NCBI RefSeq assembly: GCF_000024885.1
Contig: NC_013512.1
Span: 62,001 to 126,000, forward strand
Length of the DNA stretch: 64,000 nucleotides
Source: Sulfurospirillum deleyianum DSM 6946
Lineage (GTDB): Bacteria; Campylobacterota; Campylobacteria; Campylobacterales; Sulfurospirillaceae
Direction of reading: 5' to 3'
The notes beneath the pieces were generated by a model that did not search any database, was not told the origin of the DNA, and saw only the letters and a list, made by a program, of their open reading frames with translations. Position numbers and translations under genes: made by a program. The number at the start of each line of letters is the position of its first letter. Positions within the stretch are counted from its first letter, which is position 1. Below are positions 8,686 through 17,910 of the stretch, one piece after another.

Positions 8686-9409
8686 TGCCAGTGGAAACGA
8701 TTTTGTCATTTTTCACACCTTTCATGAAACAGATAGAAGCCAACTCGCACAGGTATTATGCCATAGACAAAAAGGTGTGGGTGCGGATGGTCTGATTGTT
8801 TTGCTTCCACATGGCGAATACGATTTTAAATGGCAATTTTATAACAGCGATGGCTCAGAGGCTTCGATGTGTGGCAATGGTACCAGAGCGTGTGCGCATT
8901 ATGCGTATACACAGGGCTTAGCACCAAAAAAGATGTGCTTTTTAACAGGCGCAGGGGTGATTGCTTCAGAGGTGATAGAGTGTGTTGTGGAGACAGAATT
9001 AACCACACCTAAAGTGCTCAGTGAGTCCTTTGAAGAAAATGGTTTAACATGGCATTTTTGTGATACAGGTGTGCCTCATTTGGTCACCTTTGTGGAAGAT
9101 GTTGCTTTGTTTGATAAAACCATAGCCCGTCAAATGCGTTACAAATACAATGCCAATGTGAATTACGCCATGTTGAAAGAAAATACTTTACATGTAAGAA
9201 CCTATGAACGAGGCGTTGAGGATGAAACATTAGCGTGTGGAACGGGTATGGCAGCATGTTTTTACAGCGCATACCGACAAAAGCGTGTGGGAGAAAGCGC
9301 TAAGGTGTATCCAACCAGTGGTGAAGAGCTTTTTATGCGTATTGAAGATCAAACACTTTTCTTTAAAGGAGAGGTGCAAAAGGTCTTTGAAACGGTTTGG
9401 GAACGCTAA
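8666..9409 (+). CDS. dapF: Diaminopimelate epimerase
   Basis: A 247-residue PLP-independent racemase converting LL- to meso-diaminopimelate for lysine and peptidoglycan. The two catalytic cysteines are visible in MCGNGTRACAHYA and LACGTGMAAC, and the N-terminal motif YNASGNDFVIF is intact. An upstream ATG at 8633 exists, but the ATG at 8666 follows a GGGGAAG ribosome site and starts at the conserved N-terminus. The gene begins within coaE. A TTACATGTAA copy at 9188-9197 is read as LHVR. Confidence 0.94.
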   Translation: MQIAKYNASGNDFVIFHTFHETDRSQLAQVLCHRQKGVGADGLIVLLPHGEYDFKWQFYNSDGSEASMCGNGTRACAHYAYTQGLAPKKMCFLTGAGVIASEVIECVVETELTTPKVLSESFEENGLTWHFCDTGVPHLVTFVEDVALFDKTIARQMRYKYNANVNYAMLKENTLHVRTYERGVEDETLACGTGMAACFYSAYRQKRVGESAKVYPTSGEELFMRIEDQTLFFKGEVQKVFETVWER

Positions 9410-9413
9410 CCTC

Positions 9414-10133
9414 GTGAGGGTTTTTTCGATATTACTTATTGCCTCTTGCTTGTTCTTTTCAACCCACGCATATGCAGGGGGGTTTTCTGCAGATTATTAT
9501 CAAATTGAAGATAGCGCTAAGCAAAAAGAGGAATTTATACGCCAGATGAAAGTCATGGTGGATAGAGGTAATGCGGACATTTTGAAGGATAGGGCGTTCA
9601 TTACGCAATTTTTTGCGAAAGCGATGCCTGATGCGTTTCGGGGACTGAACCATAAAAATGTAGGCTATCTCATTTCACTGAGGAATAAATATGGTGTTGA
9701 AAATTTATTTGATAGAGATGCCTATTATAAGCGTATTGATGTCATTCCTACCTCTTTAGCTCTAGCACAAGCGGCGCTTGAAAGTGGGTGGGGAAAGAGT
9801 CGGTTTGCTAGGGAAGCCAATAACCTTTTTGGTCACTGGACCTATTCTGGAGTTGGATTGTTGCCACAAAATAGAAATATTGGTAAAACGCATATGATTC
9901 GTATCTTTGCTTCACTTCAAAAATCAGTGAATTCGTACATGCTTAACCTCAATACGAATGAGGCATACAAAGCTTTTCGAGATAAACGCCTCAAAGCACG
10001 AGAAAATGATAAAAAATTTGGGGGGATGGAAGGCGCATCTACGATGATTAATTATTCAGAACTCAAAGAAGAGTATATTAAAATGTTAAAAGAGATGATA
10101 ATCCAAAATAATCTTTTGGTTTTTGATCGATAA
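9414..10133 (+). CDS. Exported glucosaminidase-domain protein (Bax/GH73-like)
   Basis: About 239 residues with a signal peptide (VFSILLIASCLFFSTHAYA, cleaved near AYA/GG). A glucosaminidase domain follows with the catalytic-Glu motif LAQAALESGWGKSRFAREANNLFG. Such enzymes cut the glycan strands of peptidoglycan; here the protein is presumably periplasmic. No ATG is available near the signal peptide. The GTG at 9414, 5 nt after the dapF stop, is used here. A TTG at 9387 would give a Lys-Arg-rich n-region and is an equally reasonable start overlapping dapF. The open frame continues further upstream only as a shadow of dapF. Confidence 0.8.
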   Translation: MRVFSILLIASCLFFSTHAYAGGFSADYYQIEDSAKQKEEFIRQMKVMVDRGNADILKDRAFITQFFAKAMPDAFRGLNHKNVGYLISLRNKYGVENLFDRDAYYKRIDVIPTSLALAQAALESGWGKSRFAREANNLFGHWTYSGVGLLPQNRNIGKTHMIRIFASLQKSVNSYMLNLNTNEAYKAFRDKRLKARENDKKFGGMEGASTMINYSELKEEYIKMLKEMIIQNNLLVFDR

Positions 10134-10135
10134 AA

Positions 10136-10168
10136 AAAGAAGCTTTTAGATTAAAAATTGGCTTCTTT
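10136..10168. terminator. Weak bidirectional hairpin between convergent genes
   Basis: Complementary arms AAAGAAGC and GCTTCTTT flank a 17-nt AT-rich loop between the glucosaminidase gene and prfA, with an A-run on the left that reads as a T-run on the minus strand. It overlaps the 3' end of prfA. It is plausible as a terminator for prfA, weaker for the + strand. Confidence 0.35.
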
Positions 10169-11218
10169 CATTAATTCTGCTTGGTAGTGGGTGATGATAG
10201 GATCAATAAGCTCATCATACAGTCCACCTTCCATAATCGCATCCAAACGGTAAAGGGTTAATCCTACTCGGTGATCGGTGATACGGTTTTGTGGATAGTT
10301 GTAGGTACGAATACGAGCACTTCGATCTCCTGAACCAACTTGTTGTTTTCTCGCTTCACTCTCTTTAGCATTGCGTTCTTGCATTTGCATATCATAGAGT
10401 TTTGCTTTGAGAATTTTCATTGCGGCATCTTTATTTTTATGCTGTGATTTTCCATCTTGATTGACGACAACAATACCTGTGGGCAAGTGGGTAATACGCA
10501 CAGCACTATCAGTAGTATTGACTGACTGTCCACCGTTTCCAGAAGAGCGCATCACATCAATTTTTAAATCTTTTTCTTGAATGTCAACTTCAACATCGTC
10601 TACTTCTGGCATAACGGCAACCGTCACTGCTGAAGTATGTACTCTTCCTTGTGATTCTGTGAGTGGAACACGCTGAACTCTGTGAACACCACCCTCGTAT
10701 TTGAGGCGTGAAAAAGCACCCTGCCCTTTAATAAGTGCAATAACCTCTTTATAACCGTTAAGAACGCCCTCACTTAAAGAGACAACTTCAACTTTCCATC
10801 CTCTGTTTTCAGCGTAACGCAAATAAGATTTAAAAAGATCAGCAGCAAAAATAGCCGCTTCATCACCACCCGTTCCTGCTCGAATTTCAAGAAAGATATT
10901 GCGTTCGTCGTTAGGGTCTTTTGGAAGTAAAAGAAGTTTTATTTCATCTTCAAGAATCTCTTTGTGCGGTTCAAGGAGTTTGAGTTCCTCTTTGGCTAAT
11001 TCACCTAATTCTTCATCTTCTAAAAGAAATCTGTTCTCTTCAATTTGTTCCAGTGTTGAAAAATACTCAAGCGTTTTTTCTTTAATCGGCTCTAAATTGG
11101 ACTGTTCTTTAGAAAGAGCTGTCATTTTTTTGATATCATTGGAAACATTTGGATCGCTTAAGAGCATTGTTAATTCATTGTAACGATCTAAAAAGGGAAG
11201 TAATTTTTCTTTTAACAT
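10151..11218 (-). CDS. prfA: Peptide chain release factor 1
   Basis: A 355-residue class I release factor that recognises UAA and UAG stop codons on the ribosome. The peptidyl-hydrolysis motif GGQ is in [18 protein letters not shown]. The stop-codon-recognition tripeptide region reads [17 protein letters not shown], with Pro-Leu-Thr where E. coli RF1 has Pro-Ala-Thr. Length and domains (helical N-terminal part, then domains 2-4) are normal. It lies 33 nt downstream of rpsT in the same direction. Confidence 0.95.
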   Translation of the reverse strand: MLKEKLLPFLDRYNELTMLLSDPNVSNDIKKMTALSKEQSNLEPIKEKTLEYFSTLEQIEENRFLLEDEELGELAKEELKLLEPHKEILEDEIKLLLLPKDPNDERNIFLEIRAGTGGDEAAIFAADLFKSYLRYAENRGWKVEVVSLSEGVLNGYKEVIALIKGQGAFSRLKYEGGVHRVQRVPLTESQGRVHTSAVTVAVMPEVDDVEVDIQEKDLKIDVMRSSGNGGQSVNTTDSAVRITHLPTGIVVVNQDGKSQHKNKDAAMKILKAKLYDMQMQERNAKESEARKQQVGSGDRSARIRTYNYPQNRITDHRVGLTLYRLDAIMEGGLYDELIDPIITHYQAELMKEANF

Positions 11219-11251
11219 AATGGAGACTAAAGAAGAGGGAGTTGCCGCAAA

Positions 11252-11527
11252 TTATGCAGCAACATTACCTAGTGTATTAACAAGTTGTGCCAATCTACTT
11301 ACACGACGCGCTGCAGTATTTTTAGGTAAAACACCTTTGCTTGAGTAAGAGTGGAAACTTTTATTGACATTTTTTAACGCAAGAGCAGCCGCCGCTTGAT
11401 CACCTGCTTCAACAGCCTCTTTTACAGCTTTTGTAAGATTTTTGATTCTAGTTTTATAAAATCTATTTCTCTCTGTGCGTTTTTTAGTTTGTCTAATACG
11501 CTTTTCTGCTGACTTATGGTTTGCCAT
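11252..11527 (-). CDS. rpsT: 30S ribosomal protein S20
   Basis: A 91-residue basic protein of the small subunit, starting [21 protein letters not shown], which is characteristic of S20. An ATG five codons further upstream is in frame, but the MANHKSA start is the conserved one and has AAGG-like sequence before it (AAAGGCTTATCT). The protein is Ala-rich in its second half, as usual. It is followed by prfA, and the pair is probably one transcript. Confidence 0.95.
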   Translation of the reverse strand: MANHKSAEKRIRQTKKRTERNRFYKTRIKNLTKAVKEAVEAGDQAAAALALKNVNKSFHSYSSKGVLPKNTAARRVSRLAQLVNTLGNVAA

Positions 11528-11642
11528 AGATAAGCCTTTCATTGTTTAAATTTAGGCGTAGATTATATAAAAATTAATATTAAAGCTAACTTATTTTAAG
11601 GGCGTTTTAAAATAAATTTTGCAAGGGAATAAAGCGAATAGC

Positions 11643-13331
11643 TTAATTTTTAGAGAACCACCGTTTAAAAGAACTTTTTTCTTCGCCATAATAAGCATAA
11701 TAAAACTCATAAACATTATTAGCGATGTACTCAAGATGATCTTTTGCATTGGCATCTCCTGCAAAAAGGTAGATATCATTGCGTTCTAAAGGTGTCTCCC
11801 AATCAGGAAGTAGTTCAACTTTCTTTTGACGGATCCGCATGAGTGGAATAAGGTTGTTTGTAAAGTGTCTGTTTTTAAGAGATGTTCTTAGTAAAGAGAG
11901 GGTAAGTGGATTGTTTAAGGACTCTTGGTAGAGAATGGAAGCTTGGTTTTCATCCAGTTTAAGTGTGAAAAGTTGCGGATGAAGGTCAATGTCTAAAAGC
12001 TTTTTAGTGAGTTGAATAATCGCACTTTCATCAAGGTTGTGAACATTTTTAATGAAAAGATCAAGCGCTGGGTTTAAAATGGCATTGATGGTTTTATTGA
12101 TGAGTACTTTAGCGGGTATAAAAATTGTGTCAATATTGGAACTCTCAAAAATAGAAAAATCTTCCAATTCATTTTCACGTGCGATGGTCATGATGTTGGG
12201 ATTGAGTTTTTTAGCAGTTGCTAAAATAGAGAGATTGGTTGTGTCATCATTGGTTCCTGCAATAATAGCAACACAGGTATCAATATCTAATGCTTTAAGC
12301 ATCTCTTTATCATCTCCATCACCAATAAGGACTTTGGGTTGTTCCATGAGATGTGGATGCTCTTTTTTGCTTGGGTCGATTTCCGCAAAAGCAATTTCAA
12401 AATGGTTTGCTTTGAGAACTTCATAGATGTTTTTCCCCATACGTCCATAACCGCAAACGATATATTTTCCCTGAGGTAAGTGTAAAGGCGTATCATAGAG
12501 ATTGCACAGTCCATAAATCCAGCGAACAATTTTAAGGGTGTGAGGTGCGTTGATAGCCATATGAATATGATCGGCAATAATTTCAAACGGATTTTCAATA
12601 ATTTGAACACCAATATCCATGAGATTTTCAGTTTGATTTTTAGTTGTGGATTTAATGGCCATGGTAATATTTGGATTGAGCACTTTAGAGGTAAGCGCAA
12701 TACGAAGGTTAAGGGCATCATTTTCAAAAAGACTCACAATCGCACGGCAATAAGGGGATTTTATACCTGCCATTTCAAGGGCTTCTGGATTATAAGCATC
12801 TGCATTGAGGCAATAGACGGGCGGTGTAAAATTTTCTAGGAGCAGATGGTTTCGTTTCTCCTCTTCTTTTTCAATAACCACCGCACGTAAACCTGATTCA
12901 TTCGCTTTTTTAATAATTTCACTAGTAATGCTGTTGTAACCTAAAATAATGATATAGCGCTCTTTTAAAAAAGCGATACTACGTCGAAATTTTGCACGAG
13001 AAAACTCCTCTAAAAAGAGCTTATCTTGTAAGAGTGCCACTAAAGAGCCTAGACTGTAAAACCAACCTGTTACCGTAATAAAGATAGAGATAGAAACCCA
13101 AATACGTTGGGGATAAGTAAATGCAAAAGGTGTTTCACCAAAACCAATCGTAGTTGCGGTATAGCTAATAAAATAAAAAGCATCAAAAATGCTCAAGTGA
13201 TAAGGATTTCCCTGAGCATCTACTCCATCAATGATCAATAGCCCGACAATGGAAATGGTATAGGTGACAATAATGACCAAAAAAGGGGCACGTAATTTTT
13301 GGAGAACGAGCCATAACGAACTATTTTTCAC
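11643..13331 (-). CDS. Potassium channel with two RCK (TrkA-N) domains
   Basis: About 562 residues. The N-terminal channel part has two membrane segments (about 15-40 and 90-115) around a pore loop with the filter-like sequence TTIGFGETP. Two Rossmann-type TrkA-N/RCK domains follow, the first around YIIILGYNSITSEII and the second around YIVCGYGRMGKNIYEVL with the acidic end of strand 2 in AEIDPSKK. TrkA-C-like sequence is at the end. The product probably conducts K+ across the inner membrane under nucleotide control. A GTG start at 13331 is chosen because it lies just after the DUF6394 stop; the frame stays open upstream to 13415 only in the shadow of that gene. Confidence 0.82.
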   Translation of the reverse strand: MKNSSLWLVLQKLRAPFLVIIVTYTISIVGLLIIDGVDAQGNPYHLSIFDAFYFISYTATTIGFGETPFAFTYPQRIWVSISIFITVTGWFYSLGSLVALLQDKLFLEEFSRAKFRRSIAFLKERYIIILGYNSITSEIIKKANESGLRAVVIEKEEEKRNHLLLENFTPPVYCLNADAYNPEALEMAGIKSPYCRAIVSLFENDALNLRIALTSKVLNPNITMAIKSTTKNQTENLMDIGVQIIENPFEIIADHIHMAINAPHTLKIVRWIYGLCNLYDTPLHLPQGKYIVCGYGRMGKNIYEVLKANHFEIAFAEIDPSKKEHPHLMEQPKVLIGDGDDKEMLKALDIDTCVAIIAGTNDDTTNLSILATAKKLNPNIMTIARENELEDFSIFESSNIDTIFIPAKVLINKTINAILNPALDLFIKNVHNLDESAIIQLTKKLLDIDLHPQLFTLKLDENQASILYQESLNNPLTLSLLRTSLKNRHFTNNLIPLMRIRQKKVELLPDWETPLERNDIYLFAGDANAKDHLEYIANNVYEFYYAYYGEEKSSFKRWFSKN

Positions 13332-13341
13332 TGTGATTCTT

Positions 13342-13719
13342 TCAGCGTTTGGATTTGAGTGTATCCCCAATATAGAGTAATACACTAGTAATATTTGCCA
13401 GTAAAGCACCTCCACTGAGACTAATAATCATAGAGGTTATTTCTTTATCAATGGTGTACGCATAACTTGCAATCGTCCAAACAGACGCAGCTGCAATGAG
13501 CTGGATATCTGCGACAAAACTACTGGCTAACAAAACGGAGCCTAATTGGGTCTTGTCACCAATTTTGAGTGTTGTGGCGATAATGTTAACCACAACGGCG
13601 GCGAAAAGTTCGTATTTGCTGTGTACTTCCAAATCTGTTAAATCCCCGTAAAAAAAACCAAAATTGAGCGTCATAGCTAAAATAATAAAAAATCCTGAGA
13701 TGACTTTATCGAGATTCAT
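13342..13719 (-). CDS. DUF6394-type small membrane protein
   Basis: A 125-residue protein with about four hydrophobic segments (about 5-25, 38-52, 62-85, 95-115), beginning MNLDKVISGFFIILAMTLNF. It resembles the DUF6394 membrane proteins found next to potassium-channel genes in epsilonproteobacteria; no function is established. The stop lies 11 nt before the channel start, so the two are probably coexpressed and may work together. AAGGG precedes the ATG and a TATAAT box lies upstream. Confidence 0.7.
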   Translation of the reverse strand: MNLDKVISGFFIILAMTLNFGFFYGDLTDLEVHSKYELFAAVVVNIIATTLKIGDKTQLGSVLLASSFVADIQLIAAASVWTIASYAYTIDKEITSMIISLSGGALLANITSVLLYIGDTLKSKR

Positions 13720-13751
13720 TGTTTTCCCTTGTGTGCATGAGATGAAGCACT

Positions 13752-13757
13752 ATTATA
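13752..13757 (-). promoter_or_regulatory. -10 box for the DUF6394/potassium channel operon
   Basis: On the minus strand the sequence reads TGTATAATAG, a perfect TATAAT hexamer about 35 nt upstream of the DUF6394 ATG. A copy of TTACATGTAA (13763-13772) lies in the -35/spacer region, so anything bound there would interfere with this promoter. Confidence 0.5.
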
Positions 13758-13790
13758 CAGTGTTACATGTAAAGATTAAAAAAGTTTTGT

Positions 13791-13796
13791 TACAAT
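13791..13796 (+). promoter_or_regulatory. Candidate -10 box of glmM
   Basis: TTTTGTTACAATTTG contains TACAAT 43 nt before the glmM ATG. A second TTTACATGTAAA copy (13811-13822) lies between this box and the ribosome site, in the presumed 5' leader. The divergent DUF6394 promoter is about 40 bp away. Confidence 0.4.
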
Positions 13797-13838
13797 TTGC
13801 TCAAATGATCTTTACATGTAAAGAGAAGAGGAAACGAA

Positions 13839-15179
13839 ATGAAACTTTTTGGAACCGATGGTGTACGAGGAAAAGCAGGTAAAAAACTGAACGCCTTTAT
13901 GGCAATGCGTTTAGCGATGGCAGCGGGGATTTATTTTCGTAAAAATTCTATTACCAATAAAATTTTAGTAGGAAAAGATACCAGACGTAGCGGGTATATG
14001 ATTGAAAATGCGATTGTCTCAGGACTCACCGCAGTGGGATATGATGTGAGACAAATAGGTCCGATGCCAACTCCTGCTATTGCTTTTTTAACGGAAGATA
14101 TGCGTTGTGATGCGGGTATTATGATTAGTGCGTCACACAATCCGTATTTTGATAATGGCATTAAATTTTTCGATAGTTTTGGCAATAAATTGGGGGAAAA
14201 AGAGGAAGCAGAGATTGAAAAAATCTATTTTGATGAAGCACTCATTGAAGCTAATCAAAAAATAGAGTTTGATATTGGTCGTTCAAAGCGAGTCGATGAT
14301 GTTATTGGGCGGTATATCGTTCAAATTAAAAATTCTTTTCCAAAGTTTTTGACGCTCAAAGGAGTGCGCATTGTCTTAGACACCGCCAATGGAGCCGCGT
14401 ACAAAGTTGCCCCAACCATTTTTAGCGAATTAGGTGCTGATGTTGTGATGATTAATAATGACCCAAATGGGAGTAACATCAATCTGAACTGTGGAGCGCT
14501 TCATCCTGAAGAGTTAGGCGAAGAGGTAAGACGTTTGCGTGCTGATGTGGGATTTGCTTTTGATGGCGATGCTGATAGATTGGTTGTGGTGGATGAAAAT
14601 GGCAATCCCATTCATGGGGATAAGCTATTGGGCAAAATTGCAACCTTCTTACAGAGTCAAAACAGGTTAGCTAACAAAGGTGTTTGTGTTACTGTTATGA
14701 GCAATCAAGCGTTAGAAGATTATTTAGCCAAAGCAGGGATTAAAACGTATCGTTGTGATGTGGGAGACAAAAACGTTTTAGAGTGCTTATATAAGGAAAA
14801 AATTAACTTTGGTGGGGAACAGAGTGGGCATATTATTCTCTCTGATTTTGCGAAAACAGGTGATGCGTTAGTGGCGGCTCTCGCTGTGATGCATTGTATA
14901 CTCACAGAGAAAAAAAGTGTGAGTCAATTATTTAATTCTTTTGAACTCTATCCTCAACTTCAGCAAAACATAAAAGTGGATAATAAAATTCCTCTCTTAG
15001 AGTTAAAAGGTTATAGCTCTTTGGTTTCAGAATTGGAGGCTCAAAAAATAAGAGTCTTAATTCGTTACTCAGGTACAGAAAATTTACTGCGTATTTTACT
15101 GGAAGGGCAAGATGAAAAGGTGCTTGAAAATGCTATGGAAAAGAGCGTCAAATTTTTCAAAAGTACTTTAAATGAATAG
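13839..15179 (+). CDS. glmM: Phosphoglucosamine mutase
   Basis: A 446-residue alpha-D-phosphohexomutase converting glucosamine-6-P to glucosamine-1-P for UDP-GlcNAc and hence peptidoglycan and lipid A. The phosphoserine loop is [17 protein letters not shown], the Mg-binding loop is FDGDADRL, the sugar loop is GGEQSGH, and the C-terminal phosphate-binding loop is [12 protein letters not shown]. It starts [13 protein letters not shown], the standard GlmM N-terminus, after an AGAGGAAACGAA ribosome site. It overlaps lspA by 8 nt. Confidence 0.96.
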   Translation: MKLFGTDGVRGKAGKKLNAFMAMRLAMAAGIYFRKNSITNKILVGKDTRRSGYMIENAIVSGLTAVGYDVRQIGPMPTPAIAFLTEDMRCDAGIMISASHNPYFDNGIKFFDSFGNKLGEKEEAEIEKIYFDEALIEANQKIEFDIGRSKRVDDVIGRYIVQIKNSFPKFLTLKGVRIVLDTANGAAYKVAPTIFSELGADVVMINNDPNGSNINLNCGALHPEELGEEVRRLRADVGFAFDGDADRLVVVDENGNPIHGDKLLGKIATFLQSQNRLANKGVCVTVMSNQALEDYLAKAGIKTYRCDVGDKNVLECLYKEKINFGGEQSGHIILSDFAKTGDALVAALAVMHCILTEKKSVSQLFNSFELYPQLQQNIKVDNKIPLLELKGYSSLVSELEAQKIRVLIRYSGTENLLRILLEGQDEKVLENAMEKSVKFFKSTLNE

Positions 15180-15624
15180 ACAAATATTGACGCTTTTTAT
15201 ATCCCTCTGCGCTATTTTTGTGATTGATCAAGGGATTAAAAATCTTTTTTTAGAGGGCTTTCGTTGGCAGGGAGATTTTTTCTCTTTAATATTGACCTAC
15301 AATAAAGGGGTTGCCTTTTCGATGTTCTCTTTTTTAGATGCGTATCTTAAATACATTCAACTCTGTTTAGTAGGTGGATTGGGCGTTTATCTTCTGTTTC
15401 AAAAAGAGGTGTTATACCAATACGCCTTGCCTATTGGTATCATCGCAGGTGCGGCATTTAGTAATATTTATGACCGTTTTTTACATGAAGGCGTGGTTGA
15501 TTATTTTTTTTGGCATTATGGTTTTGAATTTGCAGTCTTTAATTTTGCGGATGTGATGATTGATTTAGGCGTGGTCATCATTTTGTGGCGCTCATGGAGA
15601 AAACCTAACGTGAGTCCTAAGTAA
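15172..15624 (+). CDS. lspA: Lipoprotein signal peptidase (signal peptidase II)
   Basis: A 150-residue inner-membrane aspartic protease that removes signal peptides from prolipoproteins. It has four membrane segments. The conserved motifs are IDQGIKNL near the start, [10 protein letters not shown], the first catalytic aspartate in [16 protein letters not shown], and the second in [12 protein letters not shown]. It is translated from an ATG inside the end of glmM. Several lipoproteins encoded in this window would be its substrates. Confidence 0.93.
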   Translation: MNRQILTLFISLCAIFVIDQGIKNLFLEGFRWQGDFFSLILTYNKGVAFSMFSFLDAYLKYIQLCLVGGLGVYLLFQKEVLYQYALPIGIIAGAAFSNIYDRFLHEGVVDYFFWHYGFEFAVFNFADVMIDLGVVIILWRSWRKPNVSPK

Positions 15625-15644
15625 CCATCTATCCAGATAGCTAC

Positions 15645-17549
15645 TTAGCGGTACAGTCTCTTTTCATATAAATCTTGAAGCACTGTGATGAGACTGAGCG
15701 CTTTTTCTTCTAAGAGGGTATTGGAAGCTTTTGGAATGAGTTTTGCATTGTGATACTCAAAGGTTTGAGGTTTCATTTCTGGGCCAATAACGGCAATCTC
15801 ATTCTCCTCCCGCAAGGCAAATATATCATTAAAGTTCATTAAGTTGACATGTGGTTTGTTTGGTTTGAAAATCGTGTGCCCTAAAATAGGGTATGTTAAG
15901 TCCAATCCTAATAAGTCAAGCGCTGTTGCTAAAACATCAGGTTGACTAGCTAGTTGATGATACATTAAAGGTGTAATTCCTTCCGTAACAATAATGGCTG
16001 GTATTTTGAACATTGAAACAGGAACAAGATCATCTCCATAAACCCTCACATTGTGATCAGCAACAACAACAAAAACAGTATCTTTATAGTAACTCTCTTT
16101 TTGCGCCAATTCGAAAAATTTTCCTATGGCATAATCAGCATATTTAATCGCATTTTTCACACTCTGTTTAGGTTTATTGGGCTCAAAGTCTATTTTACCT
16201 TCGGGCAGTTCAAACGGTGCGTGATTGGATTGGCTAAACATAACAGAGACAAATTTTTCATTATTTTGAGCGTATGTTTTAAATTTTTCATTGGCTTTGA
16301 TAACCAAATCTTCATCGCTTACACCCCAGGTACTTCTAAAGCTTGGATTTTTAAAATCTTTTTCTTCTATCACTTCATCAAAGCCATTGCCAAGATACCA
16401 GCTTCGCATATTGTCAAATCGAGCTTCTCCTCCATAAATGAAGCTTGATTTGTATCCATAAGGTTTCAGTAATGATGCAACGGTAAAAAAATCATTTTGT
16501 GACTTTGTACGCTTGAGAACACCTTCTCCTACAATGGGTAAAAAACCAGAACTGAGTGCTGCTAGTCCTCGAATACTTCGTGTGCCATTAGCATAAAGAT
16601 TGGTAAAGGCGATGTGGGTTTTTCCTAAACGATTCATATTGGGTGTAAGATGGGCTTCGCCACCGCTAAATTGTACAAATTGAGCGCCCATACTTTCTTG
16701 AATAAAAATAACAAGATTTTTAGGAGTAGCTCTTTTGAAATGGGTAGGTTCAAGACGGGAAAAAGGTTGTTTTTGATCATCTATATCAATCCCTAGAAGT
16801 TCAGATGTTAGGACATAAGCTTTATCACGATTGATTTTGCCATAGGCTTTGATGGCATCTGTATCATTTTTCTGATGACTATAATAGGCATATCCAATGC
16901 TGTATAAAGAATTTTTAGTGATGTCATTGAGCACTCTATTAGCGCTGTAAAGTGCATCAGAAATATTTGCGGGGCGATGTCCAAAGGATGAACGAATCCC
17001 AATAAATAGAACAAGTAGAAGCGGAATCAGAAGGATTAAACGATAAAAGTAAGGCGTTTTAAAAGCATTGGTCATATCAAGAAATTTCAATTTTAAGAAC
17101 CATCTTGTAAAAAGTCCCATCATGATAAAAGCAAACCCTAATTCATACGCATAATCTTTCCAAAGAAGCAAAAGAATCTCTTTAGGGTATTCAAGGTATT
17201 GAAAAAAGAGATAATTTGGTCTTACGTCATATTGTTCGAAAAATGGGAAGGTTGCATTTTCAATGAAAATAAAAAGTAGAAACCAAAAGAGAAGATACCC
17301 ATGAATGATTTTCGTCATATTTTTTGCAAACGATAAAGGTGTTAATGTTAAAAAAAGTGTTGGAACAACCAACACGATAGATATGACCATACTATCCATA
17401 CGTGCACCATAAATAAACGTGAGCAAGGACTCTGAAAAAGAGATATCTTGAAAGCGTTCAAAGTAAATCATATAAAGTAAAAAACGACCGAGTAATAGAG
17501 TGAGAAGAAGGAGTGTGTACGTTTTTAAAAGCTCTTTAATAAGATGCAT
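15645..17549 (-). CDS. LTA synthase-family membrane sulfatase (phosphoglycerol/phosphoethanolamine transferase-like)
   Basis: A 634-residue protein with about five N-terminal membrane segments (to about residue 190) and an extracytoplasmic sulfatase-fold domain (about 255-560). The motif NLYANGTRSIRGLAALSSG carries the likely nucleophilic Thr; FIQESMGAQF and VFVVVADHNVR hold other metal ligands. Gram-positive LtaS makes lipoteichoic acid. In a diderm such as this one, relatives modify periplasmic glucans or lipopolysaccharide, so the acceptor is unknown. It stands alone, convergent with lspA. Confidence 0.8.
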   Translation of the reverse strand: MHLIKELLKTYTLLLLTLLLGRFLLYMIYFERFQDISFSESLLTFIYGARMDSMVISIVLVVPTLFLTLTPLSFAKNMTKIIHGYLLFWFLLFIFIENATFPFFEQYDVRPNYLFFQYLEYPKEILLLLWKDYAYELGFAFIMMGLFTRWFLKLKFLDMTNAFKTPYFYRLILLIPLLLVLFIGIRSSFGHRPANISDALYSANRVLNDITKNSLYSIGYAYYSHQKNDTDAIKAYGKINRDKAYVLTSELLGIDIDDQKQPFSRLEPTHFKRATPKNLVIFIQESMGAQFVQFSGGEAHLTPNMNRLGKTHIAFTNLYANGTRSIRGLAALSSGFLPIVGEGVLKRTKSQNDFFTVASLLKPYGYKSSFIYGGEARFDNMRSWYLGNGFDEVIEEKDFKNPSFRSTWGVSDEDLVIKANEKFKTYAQNNEKFVSVMFSQSNHAPFELPEGKIDFEPNKPKQSVKNAIKYADYAIGKFFELAQKESYYKDTVFVVVADHNVRVYGDDLVPVSMFKIPAIIVTEGITPLMYHQLASQPDVLATALDLLGLDLTYPILGHTIFKPNKPHVNLMNFNDIFALREENEIAVIGPEMKPQTFEYHNAKLIPKASNTLLEEKALSLITVLQDLYEKRLYR

Positions 17550-17783
17550 GATTCCTCTTTATACGTTTATGGATGATTTTATTGAAAAAGGGGATTGTAA
17601 AAAATGAAGATGAACAGAGGATGAATTGAAAATTATCTGTGGATAGAGCGTTGAGAGAACGTCAATATTTTTTAATAAAGAGGCTTTTAAGTATTTATTC
17701 AGTAGCATACCGCTCTATTTTAGTTCTCTTTATGCGTATAAAAAGTACGCAATAAAGGAAATTTGATAGTGTTAAATGGTTGC

Positions 17784-17859
17784 GGTCGCGTAGCTCAGTT
17801 GGTAGAGCACTACCTTGACATGGTAGTGGTCGGAGGTTCGAATCCTCTCGTGGCCACCA
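17784..17859 (+). tRNA. tRNA-Val (GAC anticodon)
   Basis: A complete 76-nt cloverleaf with encoded CCA. The acceptor is GGTCGCG paired with CGTGGCC (some G-U pairs), the D-arm GCTC/GAGC, and the anticodon stem CTACC/GGTAG around loop TTGACAT, giving anticodon GAC (valine, GUC/GUU). The T-arm is GGAGG-TTCGAAT-CCTCT. It lies about 50 nt upstream of thrS on the same strand. The bases 17550-17783 before it show no gene. Confidence 0.96.
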
Positions 17860-17910
17860 TTTTTTTGTTCTCCCGTTGGTGTGGGAGTTCATACAAGTAA
17901 AGGACTTATA

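Noticed and set aside
10899-11183. 94-residue + strand open frame inside prfA
   Set aside because: It is Ser-rich and antisense to a conserved gene, with no ribosome site; a shadow frame.
12052-12426. 124-residue + strand open frame inside the potassium channel gene
   Set aside because: It is antisense to the second RCK domain with low-complexity composition; no independent evidence.
12287-12727. 146-residue minus-strand open frame
   Set aside because: It is another frame of the channel gene on the same strand. It could have signalled a frameshift, but the channel frame is intact through it.
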